Of a stretch of DNA of 64,000 nt, positions 18,002 through 26,538 are shown piece after piece; the stretch's first letter is position 1; each line of letters begins with the position of its first letter. A program made the position numbers and the translations under genes. The notes under the pieces were generated by a model, which saw only the letters and a program-made list of their open reading frames with translations, made no database searches and was not told the origin of the DNA. Source of the DNA: JAPPHA01 sp964291635 (GTDB lineage Bacteria > Pseudomonadota > Alphaproteobacteria > Rhodobacterales > Rhodobacteraceae); NCBI GenBank assembly GCA_964291635.2, contig OZ219905.1, positions 1-64,000 on the forward strand, in the 5' to 3' direction.

Positions 18002-18720
18002 TGGCGTGCGCGGCCAACCGCGGCGCCGGATATCGGCAGAATGCTGCAAGGCCGCAATCATGAATGGCACGTTTGCGGATGACAGCTCATCACGAAACGA
18101 TCGACTCGATCTGTCTTCGGGGGCTTCCGCCTTGACCATTGTGTTCCATGCGCGCGCAACCCGGAACAGCCTGGCAGCGTCCGGCAGCGGTTTGAAACCC
18201 GCCGCAAAATCCGGTTGAGAGGCGCCCACGCTTGTCCGCGGTGTCCGAAGGACCGGTCCGCGACGATGGTGGCGTGCACCGGCTTCCCGGGGCGCAGGAT
18301 GGTGCGCGCGTGACGACCAGTCGTGGCCCCGGGGACCTCGCCAATATCCCGGAACCCTTGCCCGGATCCGATCTCGCAGTGATGGCGCGAAGTCTCGGAA
18401 ACGTCCGTACGGAGGACCAGGCCAAAAAAAATAGGGGCGCGGCACGGTCGATGACGACCGGATCAATGCCTGGTGCGTTCTTCGAACACCGTGACGATGT
18501 CCCGTACGGTCGGAAAGGTTTCGAGTCAGGCATCAAGCTGTTCGAACGCGGCAATGCGAACCGCGGCACCGGGCCGCACCGAGATCCGGAAGACGGCTGA
18601 TCTCGGTCTGGCAGTCCCGGCAGTCGAACCGGGCAACGCGCTTTGGACCAGGCATCTTCCGCCCGTAGGTTCCGTGACGGATCAGCCCGCAGTCGCGCCC
18701 GCAATGGCCTTTCTCCCAGC
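18002..18720 (-). pseudogene. Decayed insertion-sequence transposase with a zinc-ribbon start
   Basis: Minus-strand frames between about 18720 and 18090 show broken pieces of one protein: GWEKGHCGRDCGLIRHGTYG, RVARFDCRDCQTEISRLPDL in one frame, then AFEQLDAWLETFPTVRDIVT in another. The CxxC-HGxYxRK-CxxCxxTxSxLPD order resembles the zinc-ribbon N-terminus of some IS transposases. Frameshifts and stops interrupt it. The family is not certain. Confidence 0.3.
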
Positions 18721-18744
18721 CCATGACACTCATCCTGATTGTCG

Positions 18745-19073
18745 CGCTGCGCCAGATCCCGGATCGTTCGCAAGGGGTTGCCCCGAGACAGCGGCGACAC
18801 CAGGTCCGCGTCGACGGAAAGGCTTCCGCTGCTCTCGTCCGTGCCCCGCGTCGCTGACCCGGCACCTATCACCCTCAACCCGGCCAAACACGTCACGCGA
18901 TTGAACTCAAACCGGCTCGACAGCGGTTCCGAAAGGTTCGCGGCGCCCGACATCTCCATGTCCCGGCGGTCGATCACGATGACGACGCGCGCTTCCACCT
19001 CGTCCGGTGGCGGAACCAGGTAAGCCGCAGCGGCGATCACCAGTGCCGTAGCGAGACGGGGCGGCAACGGCAT
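18745..19073 (-). CDS. Hypothetical open frame with a hydrophobic N-terminus, uncertain
   Basis: From ATG near 19073 the frame reads MPLPPRLATALVIAAAAYLV, a plausible signal sequence or membrane anchor, then EARVVIVIDRRDMEMSGAAN and FNRVTCLAGLRVIGAGSATR. It then merges into the decayed transposase without a natural stop. It may be the 5' part of a truncated gene. No family recognised. Confidence 0.2.
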
Positions 19074-19276
19074 CCTGTGAGAAAAAACCGTCGGAAAAGA
19101 ATAGATCGCACGAAATGTAGGCATGCCAATGCCTTCCGTCCGTACCAACAGTTTGACCATGACACGGTGCAATTGCAAGAATTCGAGAACTTCCCGAATC
19201 CTCTGTTCTGGCGGACATGGCCACCTTTGCTTTCCAGTGGAAAAAGTCGACCCACTTCCAGTTCTTGAAGCAGCGA

Positions 19277-19620
19277 TCAATCCGGAGTCTCTACCATGTT
19301 TGTCATTCGCAGGTCAGGCTGCGGCTGGAGCCCGCGAAAACCCGACAAACGGGACAGCAGATAGCGGGTCGCAAAACAAGACAAGACGTTCAGGTTGATC
19401 CGGTGCCGGCACTTCTGGCTGGTGACCCGGCGCACCCTCTGACAGTTCTTCGAACCCTGCCCCCACATGCCTTGCAAGCAGGTCGGCCGCCTCCGTGGAT
19501 TCGATCGATCGCCCGCGCCGTTCCAACTGCGTGATCCGCAATGTATCTTCCAACAGCTTGACCTGCTGTCTGACAGCCTGGGCCATTACATCACCAACAA
19601 TTCATCGGCCGCATCACGAA
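19277..19620 (-). pseudogene. Decayed partial copy of the LysR gene at 30838-31755
   Basis: The sequence closely follows 31370-31700, roughly four bases in five by eye. Translated pieces match the intact regulator: LERRGRSIESTEAADLLARH against FERRGRSIESNKAAVLLARY, and QKCRHRINLNVLSCFATRYL against QKCRDRINLNVSPYFATHYL. One frameshift lies between these pieces. Homology stops abruptly at VETPD (about 19277), and the first 30 residues are also eroded. It is a truncated duplicate, not a functional regulator. Confidence 0.85.
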
Positions 19621-19665
19621 TTGAATTTCATGCCCGTGCCCGAAGTGTTGAGGCCGCGGGCGAGC

Positions 19666-20658
19666 CTAGCGTCCTACCGGTTGCGCCTGACGCTTGCGGG
19701 CGGCCTGGGACCTGATCTCGCGCGGGGTCAGCCCTTCGGACCTTTTCAGCGTCTTCGCCAGATGTGCGCCATCGACAAATCCCGTTGCGTGGGCAATTTC
19801 AGTGACTGACCACATGGTCTGCGAGAGCAAATCGAGAGCCCTGTCGATCCTGATGGCCAGGTAGATCCGGCTCCCAGATTTCCTGGTCGCCGCGATGAAC
19901 AGCCTGTCCAGCTGGCGCGTGGACAGGCCGACCATGCCGGCAATTGCGGTAAGCGGCACGGGGTCCGGGACATTTGCGTTCATGACATCGATGGCCTGCG
20001 CAACCCTTGGATCCGCAGGGCGCGAAACCACGAACTGCGATGGCGGCGGCGCAGACGGATGACGCGTGTGGTCCAGCAGGACCCCGGCGACCGCTCTCCG
20101 GGCAAGCCGTCGCCCGAAATGGCGATCCAGGAGCAGTGCCGCCAGGTCAACGCCGACGGCCCCGCCAAGAGACGTGATCCTGTTGCCGTCCTCGACGATC
20201 AGTTGCCCTGAACGGAACCTGACGCCCGGGAACTGCCGTCTCCACCCGGGCAAGGTCGCAGCGGCCGAGCAGGCCTCGCGGCCGTCGAGAAAACCGAACC
20301 GCGCCAGTGTCGCGACGCCGTTCCCGATCCCGACCAGCGGCACGTCTAGGCGGTCGGCCGACTGGATGTAGCGCTGAATGCTGTGCTCCGGCATGCCGAG
20401 CCGGTCACGATAGTCGCCGATGATCGCCAGGTAGCTGAATTCCTCGGGCCAGAGTTGTGCGCTTTCGGTCGTCAGCGATCTTCCGCAGATCGAAACGGCC
20501 GGCTTGCCCGCCGGTGACATCAGGACAGACTGGCAGGATTCCCTGCCCAGCTGTTCGGTCGCGCACTGCAGGGTATCGGCAAGAGTCGCAACGCTGGAAA
20601 GCCGGTAGTCGGCCAGCAGCAGAACGCCGACTGTCAGGGCTCTCGGTTCATGTGCCAC
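19666..20658 (-). CDS. GlxA-family transcriptional regulator (DJ-1/PfpI domain plus AraC DNA-binding domain)
   Basis: A 330-residue regulator. The N-terminal 190 residues form a DJ-1/PfpI-like domain (LTVGVLLLADYRLSSVATLA, LDVPLVGIGNGVATLARFGF, DGNRITSLGGAVGVDLAALL). The usual Cys of the nucleophile elbow is replaced by Asn (GIGNGV), as in many regulatory members. The C-terminal AraC domain has two helix-turn-helices (VPLTAIAGMVGLSTRQLDRL and WSVTEIAHATGFVDGAHLAK), ending LTPREIRSQ. Complete. Divergent from the ABC/PfkB/BtpA operon starting at 20783, which it most likely controls. Confidence 0.9.
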   Translation of the reverse strand: MAHEPRALTVGVLLLADYRLSSVATLADTLQCATEQLGRESCQSVLMSPAGKPAVSICGRSLTTESAQLWPEEFSYLAIIGDYRDRLGMPEHSIQRYIQSADRLDVPLVGIGNGVATLARFGFLDGREACSAAATLPGWRRQFPGVRFRSGQLIVEDGNRITSLGGAVGVDLAALLLDRHFGRRLARRAVAGVLLDHTRHPSAPPPSQFVVSRPADPRVAQAIDVMNANVPDPVPLTAIAGMVGLSTRQLDRLFIAATRKSGSRIYLAIRIDRALDLLSQTMWSVTEIAHATGFVDGAHLAKTLKRSEGLTPREIRSQAARKRQAQPVGR

Positions 20659-20782
20659 GGCATCCCACCGGGTTCAGGTGTCAGATGTCCGAATATTACC
20701 GAATCGTGTCTATCTTGCACAAGACGTCACATGGGCAGACCTGCTATCCTGAAACCAACCGAAGACATGGGAGGACACCAAC
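20659..20782. promoter_or_regulatory. Divergent promoter region of the GlxA gene and the ABC operon
   Basis: A 124-base interval between divergent genes. A strong ribosome site GGGAGGA (20769-20775) precedes the binding-protein ATG. Operator sequences for the AraC-type regulator should lie here, but no clear repeat was seen. Confidence 0.45.
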
Positions 20783-22147
20783 ATGAAACTTGACCATCTC
20801 CAGATACTGAAATCCGGAAGCTGGGTATCGGCGTTCGCAGGGGCGGCATTGCTGGGCGCTTCAACCGCCGCCGTTCCCCAGGAATTCGACTGGAAACAGC
20901 AGGAAGGCAATTCCGTCAACGTCCTGCTTGTCTCGCACCAGTTTGTCGAGGCGCTGAAGCCGCTGGTACCCGAATTCGAGGAAATGACCGGTTTGACGGT
21001 CAATCTCGACGTGCTGGCCGAACAGGCCGCATTCGAAAAGCTGCTGGCCGACCTGTCGTCTCAGGTTGGGTCGATCGATGTGTTCATGACATCGCCCCTG
21101 AACAACTGGCAGTATGCGACCGCTAACTGGCTGGAGCCACTGGATGAGTTCATCGGCAACCCGGCCCTGACCCACCCGGATTACGATGTCGGCGATTTCT
21201 TCCAGGGTGTCCTGAACTCGAACCGTTGGACCAGGGTACCGATGCAGGGCATCGGCGAAGGCCCCCTCTGGGCGCTCCCGATCAATTCGGAAAGCTACCT
21301 GATGGCCTATCGCCCGAGCGTCTTCAAGGAACTTGGCCTGGAGGTTCCCGAGACCTACGACGAGCTTCTGGCCATTGCCGACAAGCTCGATACGGGATCG
21401 GCGGAATTCGGGCTGATTACCCGGTTCGACAAGTACTGGGACCTGCCCTATCTGACCTTCGGCACCATGCTGCAGTCCTATGGTGTCGAAATGATCGATT
21501 CGGACGGCAACCTGCAAATCTGTTCCGATGCCAGCGTGCGGGCCACGGATGACTTCGTGACCCTGATCAAGACCGCATCGCCCGAGGGTGCCGGCGCGTT
21601 CACGTGGTACGAGGCCCTCCAGGGGTTCGCTTCCGGCCAGTACGCCCTGTCGCTGAACGAGGCGGATTTGTTCGCGCCGGTTTACCAGGACGCCGAGCAG
21701 TCGGAGGTTTCGGATGATGTCGGTTATGCCCCGACCCCGCTGGGGCCGGACGGCACGCGCAAGGCGGGGGCCTGGATCTGGTCGATGTCGATCAATGCCG
21801 CTTCGAAGAACAAGGATGCGGCATGGCTGTTCCTGAGTTGGGTGACGTCCAAGGACACCATGATCGCCACGCACCTTGCCGGAAACATGAACCCGGTACG
21901 CGCATCTGCATGGGAAAACCCCGACGTGGCTGCGATGGTCAACAGCTGGGGCGAGATGCCCGGGCAATATAGCGACGTGACGGCGACGATGGCCGAAGTT
22001 GCCGCGGTTCGCTTCCCGCCGCATCCGGAGTTGACCCGGATGCTGGACCGTTGGGCACAGGCTGTCCAGGAGGTCTATTTCAACGGAACCGATACCAGGA
22101 CTGCGCTCTGCGAGGCGCAAGATGATATCGCGAGAATGTTCAACTGA
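20783..22147 (+). CDS. Carbohydrate-type ABC transporter substrate-binding protein
   Basis: A 454-residue family 1 solute-binding protein with a signal peptide (SAFAGAALLGASTAAVPQ). The body shows the sugar-binder pattern: VNVLLVSHQFVEALKPLVPE, FEEMTGLTVNLDVLAEQAAF, GEGPLWALPINSESYLMAYR, and SINAASKNKDAAWLFLSWVT. It is the first gene of a seven-gene operon that encodes two permeases, an ATPase, a kinase and two TIM-barrel enzymes. The ligand is probably a sugar, sugar acid or nucleoside-like compound. A very strong stem-loop follows the stop codon. Confidence 0.92.
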   Translation: MKLDHLQILKSGSWVSAFAGAALLGASTAAVPQEFDWKQQEGNSVNVLLVSHQFVEALKPLVPEFEEMTGLTVNLDVLAEQAAFEKLLADLSSQVGSIDVFMTSPLNNWQYATANWLEPLDEFIGNPALTHPDYDVGDFFQGVLNSNRWTRVPMQGIGEGPLWALPINSESYLMAYRPSVFKELGLEVPETYDELLAIADKLDTGSAEFGLITRFDKYWDLPYLTFGTMLQSYGVEMIDSDGNLQICSDASVRATDDFVTLIKTASPEGAGAFTWYEALQGFASGQYALSLNEADLFAPVYQDAEQSEVSDDVGYAPTPLGPDGTRKAGAWIWSMSINAASKNKDAAWLFLSWVTSKDTMIATHLAGNMNPVRASAWENPDVAAMVNSWGEMPGQYSDVTATMAEVAAVRFPPHPELTRMLDRWAQAVQEVYFNGTDTRTALCEAQDDIARMFN

Positions 22148-22158
22148 GCATTGGGCCC

Positions 22159-22188
22159 ACCGGCCGCGGTCGACTGACCGCGGCCGGT
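22159..22188 (+). promoter_or_regulatory. Intercistronic stem-loop after the binding-protein gene
   Basis: A perfect 13-bp stem (ACCGGCCGCGGTC, loop GACT, complement) between binding protein and permease genes, with no T-run. This is the typical place for an mRNA stabiliser or attenuator that keeps binding-protein levels above those of the permeases. Confidence 0.75.
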
Positions 22189-22214
22189 TGAGTCGATAGT
22201 TCCAAACCATCGCC

Positions 22215-23114
22215 ATGGATAATCTCTCGAGCCGCAGGATGTCGGCCAGGACGACCTATCTCCTGTTGTTTCTGCCGGCGCTGGCCATGCTGGCCCTCGC
22301 GCTCTACCCGTTTGTCCAGGGCGTGTTGACGGCCTTTTCCGATCGCAAGCTCTATTATGACAGCAGTGAATTCATCGGCTTCCGGAACTTCATCGACCTG
22401 TTCGCCGACGACGAGTTCCGCGACAGCATCTTAAGGACGCTGGCATTCACCGCCGGCGTGGTTTTCGTGCAGATCCCGCTTGGCCTGGGCATCGCGCTGC
22501 TGCTGCTGGGTCAAAGCTGGTTTCAGCCGATCCTGCGCAGCACCCTGGTCTTGCCGCTCCTGATCCCGCCTGTCGTGGCCGGGTTGATGTGGAAGACGAT
22601 GATGCAGCCGCAAAGCGGGATACTGAACTGGCTGTTGTCCAACGTCGGCATCCCGCCCCAGACGTGGCTTTCGCACGTCGATACGGCGCTGCTCTCGGTC
22701 ATATTGATCGACACATGGGTATTCACGCCGTTTGCCGCGCTGATCCTGCTGGCCGGGCTGCAGTCGATACCGCCCGAACTTGACGAGGCCGCGCGCGTGG
22801 ACGGGGCCGGAGCGTTGTTGATATTCCGCGCAATCCAGTTGCCCTGGATCGTCCCCTTCATCGTTCTGGTTGCCCTGTTCAGGGTGACGGACAGCCTGAA
22901 GAGCTTCGAGCTGTTTTACGCAACAACCCGCGGCGGCCCGCTGAACGCCACGCGGACGATGCATATCATGGCCTACGAGGAAGCATTCCGGTGGTCGAGC
23001 GTGGGCAAGGCGATGGCGGTGGTCTTCGTACTCTGGCTCATGTCATACTTCATCAGCATGTTCCTGATGGCCAGGTGGGAGCGGCGGTCAGGTGTTCACC
23101 ATGCATACGGCTAG
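22215..23114 (+). CDS. ABC transporter permease, MalF/UgpA-type
   Basis: A 299-residue inner-membrane protein with six predicted segments, first at YLLLFLPALAMLALALYPFV. The EAA loop that contacts the ATPase is clear (ELDEAARVDGAGALLIFRAI, then QLPWIVPFI). Full length and intact. It pairs with the permease encoded immediately downstream, whose start lies within its last codons. Confidence 0.92.
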   Translation: MDNLSSRRMSARTTYLLLFLPALAMLALALYPFVQGVLTAFSDRKLYYDSSEFIGFRNFIDLFADDEFRDSILRTLAFTAGVVFVQIPLGLGIALLLLGQSWFQPILRSTLVLPLLIPPVVAGLMWKTMMQPQSGILNWLLSNVGIPPQTWLSHVDTALLSVILIDTWVFTPFAALILLAGLQSIPPELDEAARVDGAGALLIFRAIQLPWIVPFIVLVALFRVTDSLKSFELFYATTRGGPLNATRTMHIMAYEEAFRWSSVGKAMAVVFVLWLMSYFISMFLMARWERRSGVHHAYG

Positions 23115-23955
23115 GTTGACCCGAAACGCCGCGCGCGCGTTGGCGCAGGTGCTGTTCATCGGGTTTTTCGTGTTCCCGATCATCTGGATTTTCATGATGT
23201 CGCTCAAGAACTTCCGCGACATCATCTCGTACCCGCCGAAGTTTCTCTTTTCTCCGACCCTGCAAAACTACCAAGAAACGATTTTTGGTGCGGACGGGAC
23301 TCTGCGGGCCGGTGAATTGCCGGAATACGTCAGGTTCCTGCTGAACTCGCTGATCATATCCGGTGGAGCCGTGTGCCTGGCCGTTCTGCTCGGCATTCCC
23401 GCAGCCTATGCGTTGGCGCGCGGCGGACTTCCCTGGCGCAAGCACATCGCGTTCACGTTCCTTTCGTTCCGGTTTGCGCCCGAGTTGATGGTCATCCTGC
23501 CGATGTACCTGATCTATACGCAGATCGGACTTTATGACACCTATGTCGGAATGATCCTTTCGCATCAACTCATCTGCCTGCCGCTGGTAATCTGGATCAT
23601 GATGAGCTTTTTTCAGGACGTTCCCATCGAGATCGAGGAAGCCGCCCGGATCGACGGTGCGAGCATAATGCTGACGCTTCGGGCGGTGATCCTTCCGATC
23701 TCGGGACCGGGAATTGCCAGCGCGATGATCATCGCCTTCATCTTCAGTTGGAACAATCTGATCTTCGGGCTGGTCCTTGCCGGCCCGAACGCGAGGCCCG
23801 TCACGATGGGGATATTGCAGGCAATGACCTTCGATCAGATCAAGTGGGGTCTCATGGCCGCCGCCGCCATGGTCTCCGCCGTGCCGGGAATGATCGCCGC
23901 GACCTACTTGCAGAGGCACATCACGCGGGGCCTGACGATGGGAGCGGTCAGATGA
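23092..23955 (+). CDS. ABC transporter permease, MalG/UgpE-type
   Basis: A 287-residue inner-membrane protein with six predicted segments. The EAA loop reads EIEEAARIDGASIMLTLRAV followed by ILPISGPGI. Start is GTG at 23092, overlapping the first permease by 23 bases; an ATG at 23101 is equally possible. Its stop overlaps the kinase start as ATGA (23952-23955), so translation is coupled. Confidence 0.92.
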   Translation: MFTMHTARLTRNAARALAQVLFIGFFVFPIIWIFMMSLKNFRDIISYPPKFLFSPTLQNYQETIFGADGTLRAGELPEYVRFLLNSLIISGGAVCLAVLLGIPAAYALARGGLPWRKHIAFTFLSFRFAPELMVILPMYLIYTQIGLYDTYVGMILSHQLICLPLVIWIMMSFFQDVPIEIEEAARIDGASIMLTLRAVILPISGPGIASAMIIAFIFSWNNLIFGLVLAGPNARPVTMGILQAMTFDQIKWGLMAAAAMVSAVPGMIAATYLQRHITRGLTMGAVR

Positions 23956-24890
23956 CAGGGCTTGACGTTCTTTCCGTCGGCGCCTGGGCGCTTTTCGACT
24001 ACATCCTGCGCGCCGATCACTACCCCGAAGAAGGCGAAACGGTCGAACTGAAAATGCCGTCGAAGCTGCTGCATACACGGTTCTTCGGTGATTGCTCGGC
24101 GAATCTCGCGGCCGCGGCCGCGGCGACCGGGGTCAATGTTGGCCTGGGAATGGTGGTTGGCGACGACTTCAACCGCTACGGCTATCGCGCGCACCTGCTG
24201 GAGCTTGGCGTTGACCTGAGCGGCGTTGACGTACGCAGTGACGCCGACAGCGGATATAATTTCAACATTTCCGACAATCGCGGTCGCGGCATGTGTTTTT
24301 CGCATCTGGGCGTGGCCGCGGACCAGAGCGACTGGGCGCCGCCTCTCGAGCAGATCGAATACTCCAGGGTCGTCGCCGTCAGCGAGAAATTCTCCTCCTA
24401 CACGCTGGCCACGATTCGCCATGCGCGGGACCAGGGCAAGACGACCGTGATCAATGGCATGGTCGGTACCGCCAATCAGGAGGCTATGAAATTCCTGCAG
24501 GAGGCAGACTACCTATTCATTTCGGAAAAGGAATGCAAAGCCCTGCTCCTTGTTCTGGACATGCCCTCGGCCAAGGACCTGTTGAAGACCGGTCTGTCCA
24601 CGCTGGTCGTAACCCGCGGCTCCGAAGGCAGCCGCTGGATCACCGGAGAGGGAGAGTTTCATTGTGACGCTGTCCCCTGCGCGCGAATCCAGGACACGAC
24701 CGGCGCGGGTGATTGCTTTGCCGGGACTGCCATCGGGTTGATCGCGCAGGGGGCGTCATTGCAGGAGGCTGCCCGGATCGCCGCCGCGGCCGCCAGTTAC
24801 GTCGTGGAGAAATGGGGCTGCCAGACCAACCTGGTCGGCCGCGAAAGGGCCGAACGGCGCGCGAAGATCTATTTCGAGAAAGGTGCGTGA
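23952..24890 (+). CDS. PfkB/ribokinase-family sugar kinase
   Basis: A 312-residue kinase. The start is the ATG at 23952, which overlaps the permease stop. The PfkB signature near the C-terminus is intact: RIQDTTGAGDCFAGTAIGLI with the catalytic Asp in GAGD, preceded by STLVVTRGSEGSRWITGEGE. The N-terminal double-glycine motif is divergent (FFGDCSANLAAAAAATG), which often goes with unusual substrates. Its place directly after the importer genes suggests it phosphorylates the imported compound or an early product. The substrate cannot be read from sequence. Confidence 0.88.
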   Translation: MTGLDVLSVGAWALFDYILRADHYPEEGETVELKMPSKLLHTRFFGDCSANLAAAAAATGVNVGLGMVVGDDFNRYGYRAHLLELGVDLSGVDVRSDADSGYNFNISDNRGRGMCFSHLGVAADQSDWAPPLEQIEYSRVVAVSEKFSSYTLATIRHARDQGKTTVINGMVGTANQEAMKFLQEADYLFISEKECKALLLVLDMPSAKDLLKTGLSTLVVTRGSEGSRWITGEGEFHCDAVPCARIQDTTGAGDCFAGTAIGLIAQGASLQEAARIAAAAASYVVEKWGCQTNLVGRERAERRAKIYFEKGA

Positions 24891-25701
24891 ATTGAAAGTC
24901 ATCGATACCCATATCCATTATGGGACCGATCCGAATGTCGCGGCACACACCTGTTGCCCGAACCTGATAGCCGGCCGCCCCGACAGCGTGATCGACTTCC
25001 TTGACAGTCAGAATGCCAGTCATGGCGTCCTCTTCCCCCACGATCGGGTGATGAGCCCGCCGTGGGACGCAGACTACGACAAGGCGAACACGCAGGTCGG
25101 CGAAGCGGCATCGAAATACCCCAACCGGATCGCCGGCCTTGCCCGCATCAACCCCACGTTCGGCGCGGAGCATACCCGGAACCTGATCGACAAATACGTG
25201 GCTGAATGGGGATGCCGCGGCTTGAAGCTCGTCGCCGGCTACGACTTTTACCGCCCGAACGACCTTTCCGTCGTCGGCCCGATGCTGGACAAGTGCCGCG
25301 AGCATGATCTGACCGTACTCTTCCATTCGGGTGATGCGCCGCGCGACCTTCCCTATCTTCAGGCGCAGGCGGCAAAATCCTATCCGGATGTCCGCTTTGT
25401 CCTGGCGCATATCGGCATGCATTCCTTCCTTTGGGAAGCCATCATCGCCTGCCAGGAATACCCGAACATAACCGCGGACATGTCCCAGGCATTTGCCTTC
25501 GACATCAAGACCTTCGTCGCCAATGTCGGGGCCGAGCGGCTGACGTACGGTTCGGACGCGCCGTACCAGTCGACAGCGGTCGAGCAACTCAAGCTGCGCG
25601 AGATCGGTCTGACCGACAGCGAGCTTGAAATGGTCTTCAGGACAAATGCGCGACGAATCTGGCGGTTCGGGACCAGCGAAACGATTCGGAAGGCTGGATA
25701 G
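24883..25701 (+). CDS. Amidohydrolase 2 family metal-dependent hydrolase
   Basis: A 272-residue TIM-barrel enzyme of the amidohydrolase superfamily (amidohydro_2 group, which includes lactonases and decarboxylases). Metal-site residues are visible: His-x-His in VIDTHIHYG, Lys in CRGLKLVAGYDFY, His in LTVLFHSGDAP, His in RFVLAHIGMHSF, and Asp in RLTYGSDAPYQST. The start is GTG at 24883, overlapping the kinase by eight bases, or TTG at 24892 right after its stop. It probably opens a lactone or removes a small group in the pathway encoded by this operon. Confidence 0.85.
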   Translation: MRELKVIDTHIHYGTDPNVAAHTCCPNLIAGRPDSVIDFLDSQNASHGVLFPHDRVMSPPWDADYDKANTQVGEAASKYPNRIAGLARINPTFGAEHTRNLIDKYVAEWGCRGLKLVAGYDFYRPNDLSVVGPMLDKCREHDLTVLFHSGDAPRDLPYLQAQAAKSYPDVRFVLAHIGMHSFLWEAIIACQEYPNITADMSQAFAFDIKTFVANVGAERLTYGSDAPYQSTAVEQLKLREIGLTDSELEMVFRTNARRIWRFGTSETIRKAG

Positions 25702-26538
25702 ATGGGCGGCAAGGCAAACAAGCTCGAAGCGCTGACGGGAGTGAACAAGCCCATCATCGGGATGGTGCATGCCCTGCCGACCCCGGGTTCGCCGCGGGCG
25801 CTCAATTGCAGTATCGACGCCCTGATCGAGCACGGGCTGGCCGAAGCCGGGCGGCTGAAACAGGGCGGCGTCGATGCGCTCCTGATCGAAAACGCCGGCG
25901 ACGTCCCCTTCCGGCGCCCTGAGAACATCGGCTTCGAAACGGTCAGTGCAATGTCGGTTCTCGGCCGCGCGGTGGTCGATGAGTTCGACTTGCCGGTGGG
26001 TTTCAACATTGTCGCCAATGCAGCGAAGGCATCGCTGGCCTGCGCCAAGGCAGCTGGAGCTCAATTCATCCGGGTCAACCAGTGGGCGAATGCCTATGTC
26101 GCCAACGAGGGGCTGATCGAAGGTGCCGCGGCCGAAGCACTGCGCTATCGAGCGTGGATTGACGGCGATGATATCGCGATCCTGGCGGATGTTCATGTGA
26201 AACACGGGGCTCACGCGATCATGGCCGACCGCAGTATCGTCGAACAGGCCCGTGATGTGGCGTTCTTTCAGGCCGATGTCGCCGTCGCAACCGGCCTGCG
26301 CACCGGGCATGCGACAGATGTAGGGGAAATCTCCCTGATCCGCGAAGGCGGGGGACTGCCGACCGTCGCAGGCAGCGGAGTCACGCCGGAAAATGCCGCC
26401 GAGATCCTGGCCCACGCGGACGGGGCCATTGTGGGCGTCTCGTTCAAGGACGACGGAACCATGTGGGACATCACCAACGTGGATCGTGTTCGACGCCTGA
26501 TGGACGTCGTGCGGAAGGTACGACTGGATAGCGCGTGA
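25702..26538 (+). CDS. BtpA/SgcQ-family TIM-barrel protein
   Basis: A 278-residue member of the BtpA family, named from a cyanobacterial photosystem I factor but in other bacteria (SgcQ) found in sugar gene clusters. Characteristic stretches: KPIIGMVHALPTPGSPRAL, GGVDALLIENAGDVPFRRPE, GAQFIRVNQWANAYVANEGL, ILADVHVKHGAHAIMADRSI and ATGLRTGHATDVGEISLIRE. The ATG abuts the previous stop codon. The fold resembles phosphate-binding barrels, so a lyase or phosphoribosyl-type reaction on the kinase product is a fair guess. No biochemical role can be assigned from sequence. Confidence 0.88.
   Translation: MGGKANKLEALTGVNKPIIGMVHALPTPGSPRALNCSIDALIEHGLAEAGRLKQGGVDALLIENAGDVPFRRPENIGFETVSAMSVLGRAVVDEFDLPVGFNIVANAAKASLACAKAAGAQFIRVNQWANAYVANEGLIEGAAAEALRYRAWIDGDDIAILADVHVKHGAHAIMADRSIVEQARDVAFFQADVAVATGLRTGHATDVGEISLIREGGGLPTVAGSGVTPENAAEILAHADGAIVGVSFKDDGTMWDITNVDRVRRLMDVVRKVRLDSA

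Noticed and set aside
22159..22188. Stem-loop considered as a transcription terminator
   Set aside because: No T-run follows and the downstream permease genes are clearly part of the same operon, so it is listed as an intercistronic element.
24640..26415. Open frame of 591 codons on the minus strand
   Set aside because: It is antisense to the amidohydrolase and BtpA genes, which have recognised motifs and coupled starts.
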